A DNA stretch of 64,000 nt. It comes from Coptis chinensis (lineage: Eukaryota > Streptophyta > Magnoliopsida > Ranunculales > Ranunculaceae). This document shows positions 57,782-64,000 of the stretch, in pieces. The position numbers and the translations under genes are program-made. The stretch lies in assembly GCA_015680905.1 (NCBI GenBank), contig CM027385.1:20962501-21026500 (forward strand), written 5' to 3'. A model generated the notes under the pieces. The model was not told the DNA's origin, did no database searches, and saw nothing but the letters and a program-made list of their open reading frames with translations. Numbering within the stretch: the first letter of the stretch is position 1; every line of letters starts with the position of its first letter.

Positions 57782-59254
57782 ATGGCAGCTGAAGCTTCGC
57801 AACTTCACGTCTTCTTCTTTCCACTCATGGCTCACGGTCGTATAATTCCATGCATAGATATAGCCAGACAATTTGCTGCTCGTGGTACTAAGTCTACAAT
57901 AATCACCACACCTTTAAATGCGCTTCGCTTTGCGGATAGTATAGATGGAGACAAACAAGCTGGCCTAGATATTGAATTTCAAATGATCCCATTCCCTGCT
58001 GTAGAAGCCGGGTTACCTGAAGGATGCGAAAGCACGAGTTCTCTTACATCTCCTGCTATGCTCATGAACTTCTTCAAGGCTCTTGGCACGCTTCAACAAC
58101 CATTTGAGCAGCTGCTTCAAGAACATCGTCCCGATTGTATTGTAAGTGATGCGTTCTTTCCTTGGACAACAAATGTTGCTGAGAAATACGGAATACAAAG
58201 GCTTTGTTTGCATGGAGCGAGCTACTTAACTCTCTGTCTAATTGAAAATATTGAACGTTATGCCCCTCACAAGAAGGTTACATCCAGTTCAGAAGTCTTT
58301 GTGGTGCCTGGACTTCCAGACCAAATAGAGCTGACAAAGTCACAGATGTTTAATGGCGGTGTCTCAGACAATATATCTCCATCAACCGACGACAAATTGG
58401 AAGAAGTAGATGGAAAGAGTTTTGGGGTTTTGATGAATAGCTTTCAAGAGTTGGAGCCTGATTATGCTGAATACTACCAGAAGGAGATGGGAAGAAGATC
58501 ATGGCATATAGGTCCAGTTTCACTCTATGGTAGAAACAACATTTACAAGGCTGAAAGAGGGAATAAATCCTCCGTTGATGACCACCACTGTTTGAGTTGG
58601 CTCGACTCCAAGGAACCAAATTCAGTCCTTTATGTCTCATTTGGGAGCGTTTGTCGTTTCGGCACATCTCAACTGCTTGAGATTGCAATGGGCCTTGAAG
58701 CTTCTCATGTACCTTTTATCTGGGTTGTAAAAATGGACAAAAACAAGGCAAATGAACAATTCTTACCCGAAGGTTTTGAAAAGAGAATGGAGGGGAAGGG
58801 GTTGATAATTAGAGATTGGGCACCTCAAGTGCTCATACTTGACCATGTTGCTGTTGGCGGGTTCATGACTCATTGCGGGTGGAACTCAATACTTGAAGGC
58901 ATTACCTCAGGGGTTCCCTTGATCACATGGCCAGTTTTTGCCGAGCAGTTTTACAATGAGAAGCTTGTCACTCAGGTACTGAAGACTGGAATCAGTGCAG
59001 GCAATAAAGTCTGGAGTCCTTGGGTACAAGTAGAATATGTGTCAGTGACAAAGGATAGGATAGAGGCAATTGTAACTCAACTCATGGGTAATGGAGAAGC
59101 AGCAGAAGGCATGAGAAGGCGAGCTACAGCGTTGGGAGAAAAGGCAAAGAAGTCTGTGGAAAACGGTGGATCATCTTACAATCAATTGACGGCTTTGATT
59201 GAGGAATTGAAAGTACATTCTCATCAAACCAATATAGACAAGCCGACACAATGA
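57782..59254 (+). CDS. UGT73-type UDP-glycosyltransferase, intronless
   Basis: A single 490-codon exon from ATG 57782 to TGA, within the usual 470-500 residues. The C-terminal PSPG box runs WAPQVLILDHVAVGGFMTHC to PVFAEQ, 44 residues, and its final Gln favours UDP-glucose. Wording such as IRDWAPQVLILDH and EKLVTQVLKTGISAG is typical of family 1 group D (UGT73), enzymes that glucosylate flavonoids, triterpenoids, brassinosteroids or other small molecules in the cytosol. The N-terminal acceptor domain holds HVFFFPLMAHGRIIPCIDIA. The family's catalytic His, normally in GHMIP, is Arg20 here (CGT at 57839-57841; one transition from CAT), while the partner Asp in CIVSDAFFPW is kept. His18 lies two residues away. 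The substrate cannot be told from sequence. The gene is otherwise intact. Confidence 0.93.
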   Translation: MAAEASQLHVFFFPLMAHGRIIPCIDIARQFAARGTKSTIITTPLNALRFADSIDGDKQAGLDIEFQMIPFPAVEAGLPEGCESTSSLTSPAMLMNFFKALGTLQQPFEQLLQEHRPDCIVSDAFFPWTTNVAEKYGIQRLCLHGASYLTLCLIENIERYAPHKKVTSSSEVFVVPGLPDQIELTKSQMFNGGVSDNISPSTDDKLEEVDGKSFGVLMNSFQELEPDYAEYYQKEMGRRSWHIGPVSLYGRNNIYKAERGNKSSVDDHHCLSWLDSKEPNSVLYVSFGSVCRFGTSQLLEIAMGLEASHVPFIWVVKMDKNKANEQFLPEGFEKRMEGKGLIIRDWAPQVLILDHVAVGGFMTHCGWNSILEGITSGVPLITWPVFAEQFYNEKLVTQVLKTGISAGNKVWSPWVQVEYVSVTKDRIEAIVTQLMGNGEAAEGMRRRATALGEKAKKSVENGGSSYNQLTALIEELKVHSHQTNIDKPTQ

Positions 59255-59514
59255 AACATTGTTCATCGTGGGACTTGGCTTTCCCTCTAGTATGTTATTT
59301 TAAATAAGTGTATAACAGTCTCTCTCCCTCTCTTTTATTTATTTGTTATTATCGTTTTTTTTTATGAAGTGAAAATTTTATTCATGACAAGGACAATAAA
59401 TTATACAAAAGGTTTAAACAAGCGCCATACAAATTACGCTGCAAGTCCACTATCAACAGAAAACCCTACCATCATAAAAACAAATTAACCCATTAGAGCC
59501 TGCAATCATCACGT
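59255..59514. other. UGT 3' flank
   Basis: It contains a T8 run at about 59355-59363 followed by ATGAAGTGAAAATTTTATTC and AATAAATTATAC, which might be the inverse of a polyadenylated insertion. This is too short to assign. Confidence 0.3.
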
Positions 59515-60140
59515 TCAGGGCCCTGTCACCATTACCTCCCTTTGGATCAATACCGGTACAGGGTTGTGTTGACGGTGCCATCAGTGGAAACCGCAGATGT
59601 AAATACTGGGTATTTACTGGGTTAGGAGCAAAGGGGTTGCTCTACCGTGGTTGGCTAGGAAAAGTCATGGCTTAAGCTGTACTATCAGCCTTATCAGGTA
59701 ATGAAGATGCACTCCCTCCTGAATCAACCTCTTGGAGAAAGATTTTCCGTCTTTCTTTCAAAAGGCATTTTCCGTCTCTCTTTCAAAAGGCATTTTGTGC
59801 TCCAATGTAGTTGTTTGAAATCTACAGGCCATAAGAGCTTTCTGATATATATCTGCACTTCACAGCATCCAAGAGGTTGAGTTTCCGGATCGACTGAATA
59901 ACGTACTCACAAGACACAATACTTCGTGTTGTTTGTGGAACTTTGACGACTTAACTACCATCGTTCTAAAACACATAGGTGCCTAATATATGGATCGAAC
60001 TTCCAATGATTGTTATAAAGGATTTTCCTAAAACCTCTAGATAGTAGTATTCCAACAAAAAAAAAGACCGAAGTGTGAATGTCATGAATAATATGTCAAA
60101 AGTTGCAGTTCGCGCCAGTACTAGTGAGAGAAAAGGGAAA
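59515..60140 (+). pseudogene. Duplicated 3' end of the oxidoreductase gene
   Basis: It matches 52440-52667 plus about 500 bp of its 3' flank. The copy codes PLPPFGSIPVQGCVDGAISG and CKYWVFTGLGAKGLLYRGWL. It is broken by a TAA after KVMA (about 59673) and shifted afterwards. Only the tail of the last exon is present, so it was never a full gene here. It lies just downstream of the glycosyltransferase. Confidence 0.85.
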
Positions 60141-60156
60141 ATGACCAAAAAAAAAA

Positions 60157-60220
60157 GGCTAAATCTACCGTGCGCGAGATGTACTGAAACTAATGGTGCG
60201 CGCGTTTTCTAGCCACACAT
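60157..60220. mobile_element. GGCTAAATC-related fragment (second subfamily)
   Basis: GGCTAAATCTACCGTGCGCG then ACTGAAACTAATGGTGCGCG, like 14934-14993. It sits at the end of an A run exactly where similarity to the duplicated oxidoreductase flank stops. Confidence 0.55.
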
Positions 60221-60299
60221 TTGCGAGGGTAGAACCGGAACAAACCGGGTGAACAAGTCAATGCAACAAAAAAGTCACATAAACTACTATTCCGGGTCA

Positions 60300-61640
60300 A
60301 CAAGTTAATCCAACCAAAATGTAACAAAAAGTACATAACATTCGAGTATGATATATATAGTGTCATATATGAGATAACATTATCAGTCATATAAAAAGTG
60401 AGATAACATTCGAGTAAGACATATATAGTGTCATATCTATCTGTGATTGTTGGTATCGAACGATAAAACTCTAATTAACACATATATTCTAAAAGTAACA
60501 TAACATTCGAAAGTATGACATATATAGTGTCATATCTATCGCTGAGTATCTAAAATGATGTGACATAACTCCTAGGAGGTCGGAAGATCTAAAATTATTG
60601 TGTATAATTGCCTGGTTCCTCCTCATATGATGAGGACTTGCCACGATTAGTACTAATTACAGATAATGAGATTAAGAAACCAATTCTTGATTGTAATGCG
60701 TGGGGAGAAAGGGACTATGAACATCTCATTATTCATAGCTACCGAACTATGAACAATTCTACTTTCCGGTATGTTTTCAGATATCAGACGCATTACTTAA
60801 CAATCAATGTTCATAGTCATGAGCTATGAATATTCTTTGTTCATACCACAATTCGACTATGAACAATGATTGTTCATAGTTCGGTAGCTATGAACACTCA
60901 ATGCTATGAACAATGAGTGTTCATAGTCATGAGCTATGAACATTCTTTGTTCATACCACAATTGGACTATGAAGAACAATGAGTGTTCATACCACAATGG
61001 ACTATGACAATGATTGTTCATAGTCATGAGCTATGAACATTCTTTGTTCATACCACAATTGGACTATGAACATAATGTAAGGTTGAGAGCTTTGCAGAGG
61101 AATATGTCATATGTTAACACATAACATTCTAGTATGACAACAAATATAGTGTTATATCTATCTGTGATTCTTATGATATACTACCAAATTAATATATTAT
61201 AAAACTCACATAACATTCGAGTATGACATATATAGTGTCATATAAAACTCACATAATATATTAGCGATTCTAGCGCTAATAATACTACCAAAAGTATAAA
61301 ACTCTTATTAGCATATATTATAAATAGTGACATAAAAATTGAGTATGATATATATAGTGTCATATCTATCATATAAAACTCTTACTAGCATATATTATAA
61401 TTTCATATATTAGTAACATAATATTCGAGTATGACATATATAGTGTCATATCTATCGTGATTAGACCCAACATATAAAACTCTTATTGACGATCAAATAA
61501 AACTGAAATAAAACATTCGAAGTATGACATTTATGAGTATAGTCATCGCTGATTGATTGTAGCTTTTATGACATACTACCAAACGTAAAACTCTTATTGA
61601 ATTAAACAATTGGACCACCCATAAAGTATGATATACTTTC
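60300..61640. repeat. MULE subterminal repeat region
   Basis: Two interleaved families. First, about nine copies of ACATTCGAGTATGACATATA then TAGTGTCATATCTATC (near 60330, 60400, 60500, 61120, 61215, 61330, 61425 and 61515). Second, at about 60720-61070, four or five copies of GAGCTATGAACATTCTTTGT then TCATACCACAATTGGACTAT, identical in style to the outer edge of the repeat at 2792. The second links this element to the MULE at the other end of the window. Confidence 0.75.
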
Positions 61641-61844
61641 TCGTTTATAGAATATGAGTATGATATACCATAAAGTATGCTATACTACATCCTATATGAC
61701 ATTTTTATAACATATATCCATGCTTTTACAATGCAATACCGTGTAGTAGGTCACGCACCCTATGTTACTCTTAACATGAGTAAAACTCGCCACACCCCGA
61801 TTGTCTCTCTACACACGGCACGTTTATTCCAAAAAAAACTGGTG

Positions 61845-61961
61845 CTCTCTCCACACCCCATTTTTTTGTTAATATGACAATTATAACCTTAAATAACTCT
61901 CTCCACACCCCATTTTTATTAATATGACCATTATAACCTTAAAAACTCTCTCCACACCCCA
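61845..61961. repeat. Three ~50-bp units with CTCTCTCCACACCCCA
   Basis: Units start at 61845, 61897 and 61946. Between them runs TTAATATGACNATTATAACC. They lie inside the 5' region of the right-hand MULE. Confidence 0.8.
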
Positions 61962-62099
61962 TTGTAATTCAAACGAGCTCTTCACCGTGCATTTCTTACT
62001 ACTCCACTAACACTCCTACCACTCATGCTCTCAAAATTTCTCCCCTCCCTCTGTTGTTCTCGTTAGGTTAGTCTTGAGTCACCCACAAAATTGTTGTTA

Positions 62100-64000
62100 T
62101 TCCCACCAAATTTTCACTTTAAGAATGGACTCATGTCTTTGGAAGCAACGCTCAAGATAAATTCTCCGCCAAAATCAAAATGATAACTTTGATTAGTGTT
62201 AAAAGTGACATGGAGTCACTTTTAACACTACCGCAATCAAATTATTATTCCGATGATGAACTTTACAACAATGTTGAAATTAGCTATCCCGATATGACCA
62301 ATCATTTACAACAATTGAGGTAATAATGTAATTTGAAAGCTTGTATTTTTATTTATTTTATCAATAACTTAGCAAAACAATTTTCGCCAATAGTATCTAA
62401 GATCAAGGGTTTACGCAGGTCTTCAAGATCGCCACTCGTTGATCCGATGGTGTTCGACAGTTGGTATGACTGTTGGAGTTGTGGTTGTGATATCAAGGTC
62501 TGATAATTTAGGACTTGGGGCGAAGACCTAGAGTTTTCTTGAGTTGCGAAAAGGAGTGGAAAATTTAGACCATCCGTAAAGCCGAAAAAATATTGAACAA
62601 AAAACCAAAGAATATAGGCAATCCAGTTCCAAGAAATGTGGTCGTCCATTTGTGTTGAAAGGGGAATTACTTAAACGAAGGTGGATGGATACCGAAAGTG
62701 TTATGTGTGGAACTCATAATCATACTATTGGGGAGCATCTTATAGGTCGCGGCATTAAATAGGAAGGTTAAAAAGTGAAGAAAAATTGATTGTTCAGATT
62801 TGTCTTTGAGTGGTGTTAAACCGCGTGATATTTTACCCCTTGAAAGAGAGATGACAATAATTTGTCAAACAAAAGCACTTTATACAATTATCGTCACAAG
62901 AATCAGTTGGTTCGGTTGAGTGGAAGAAACCAAATGCAAGAATTTCTAAGAAATTTAGAAGAATTTGGGTACACAGAGTTTCATAGGGATAATCCAGTAA
63001 CAGGTGAATGTAGAGATTTGTTGTTTGCACATCCCCAATCAATTCATTTGGCAAAGTGTTTTCCCGAGGTCATTGTCATGGATTGCACGTACAAGACGAA
63101 TCTGTTCAAGATGCCATTGTTTGAAGTTGTTGGGTTCACATCCACGATGAAGACATTCTGTATTGCTTTTGGGTATTTGGAGAGTGAGAAAGAAGGTTCT
63201 TACCTATGGGTTTTGAAGAGGTTGCGTGATATTCTGGACTACAAAGCTACTTCTGTAAAGATAATTACGACTGATTGTGAGTTGGCACTTATGAATGCGA
63301 TAGCTATAGTGTTTCCTGAAGCTGCACACTTCTTGTGTCGAAGTTCACATCGAGGAACATCGAGACAAAGGCCAAAAACATTTGAGAAATTTGTTGAGTA
63401 TGAACAATTTATGTTTATTCAAAAACAGTTGATAACAAAATTTCGTCTTGAAGTTGAGTACTTGGAACACCTACGTTGTTTTAAACTTGAGTACGGAGAT
63501 CATTATGGTGTTGTGGAATACATAGAAGACCAAATGGCTTTCAAGTACAAAGAAAGGTTTGTCTCGGCTTTGATAGATCTCCATATGCATTTTGGTACTT
63601 CGAAAGCAAGAATCGAATTGAAAGTATGCATTCCTCTTTGAAGAGGCATTTTGCGTTCTAGCAATAATGGTAACTTCGCGAAACTTTAATTTGATTAATA
63701 ATCTCCCGACAAACCAAGTGACGTAAATTGAAAGTTCTTTTAATAGGAGCTTGAATCTCTGGGATCATCGTTACAAACAAAACACATATGTGCAACTTAG
63801 AGGGTACATTTCTAGAGATGCATTGGATTTGATAGCAAAAGAGCTAATAAGGTCTGTTAGAGTTGGGACAGATGAAATTCGTTGTCGTTGTGTTTACAAG
63901 AGTATGTATGGGCTTCCTCAGGCGCATGAGTTATGTGAAATTGTTCTAATTGGTAGGGGAAGCATCCCCTTATCTTTGATACACCCTAGGTGGAGACAGC
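62100..64000 (+). pseudogene. Decayed MULE transposase, runs off the window
   Basis: Plus-strand pieces in order: FAR1-like zinc region with SSKKCGRPFVLKGELLK and MCGTHNHTIGEHLIGRG (about 62610-62755); LVRLSGRNQMQEFLRNLEEF; then the MULE core with FPEVIVMDCTYKTNLFKMPL and FGYLESEKEGSYLWVLKR; then ITTDCELALMNAI, the catalytic DD-type region. The longest open part is 62862-63641. After about 63750 a tail with CRCVYKSMYGLPQAHELCEI is the SWIM zinc finger. Several stops and shifts (near 62760-62860, at about 63335-63370 around LCR and in 63642-63750) mark it as dead. The wording is closer to the HNH/GEHLIG class of MULEs than to the copy at 673-2745. Confidence 0.85.
62195..62229. repeat. Perfect 15-bp hairpin inside the right-hand MULE
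   Basis: AGTGTTAAAAGTGAC, loop ATGGA, then the exact inverse. It lies in the degenerate 5' coding region, before the zinc-finger part. Confidence 0.9.

Noticed and set aside
58350-58688. Minus-strand frame inside the glycosyltransferase
   Set aside because: Antisense shadow of a well-supported coding exon.
1-64000. CRISPR arrays, bacterial operons or prophage systems
   Set aside because: The tandem arrays have no spacer-repeat architecture, and the window is clearly plant nuclear DNA.

Overview
This is plant nuclear DNA, almost certainly from a eudicot. It is AT-rich, its genes are interrupted by introns, and two genes are of plant-specific types: a Dicer-like 4 homologue and a UDP-glycosyltransferase with a plant PSPG box. 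Plant transposon classes fill the rest: Mutator-like (MULE/FAR1-type), hAT and other MITEs, and a small LTR element. No species can be named from the sequence alone.

Layout. 1-26 kb is a repeat-rich accessory region. It holds a decayed FAR1-type MULE transposase (minus strand), a 1.5-kb sequence that returns inverted about 20 kb away, palindromic tandem arrays, an internal segment of an M1 aminopeptidase gene bracketed by ~370-bp direct repeats, a 55-57-bp minisatellite of about 2.7 kb, and at least eight relics of one small element that starts GGCTAAATC. 26.2-48.2 kb is a Dicer-like 4 (DCL4-type) gene on the plus strand. Its N-terminal helicase exons are missing or frameshifted. Its helicase C-terminal part, DUF283, platform/PAZ, two RNase III domains and two dsRNA-binding domains are readable with good splice sites. 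Its introns carry a hAT MITE, a 5S rRNA fragment, several fold-back elements and a complete short LTR element with a 5-bp target duplication. 49.2-52.7 kb is a nine-exon FAD-dependent oxidoreductase with a likely plastid transit peptide. 57.8-59.3 kb is an intronless UGT73-type glycosyltransferase whose usual catalytic His position reads Arg. Just beyond it lies a second, broken copy of the 3' end of the oxidoreductase gene. 60.2-64 kb is a second MULE with palindromic subterminal repeats and a decayed transposase that runs off the window.

The genes do not form a pathway. DCL4-type Dicers make 21-nt siRNAs, the oxidoreductase is an uncharacterised plastid-type enzyme, and the UGT glucosylates small molecules. 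What links the window is transposition and segmental duplication: gene fragments have been copied, bracketed by repeats and left to decay, and the Dicer-like gene itself seems to be losing its helicase half.
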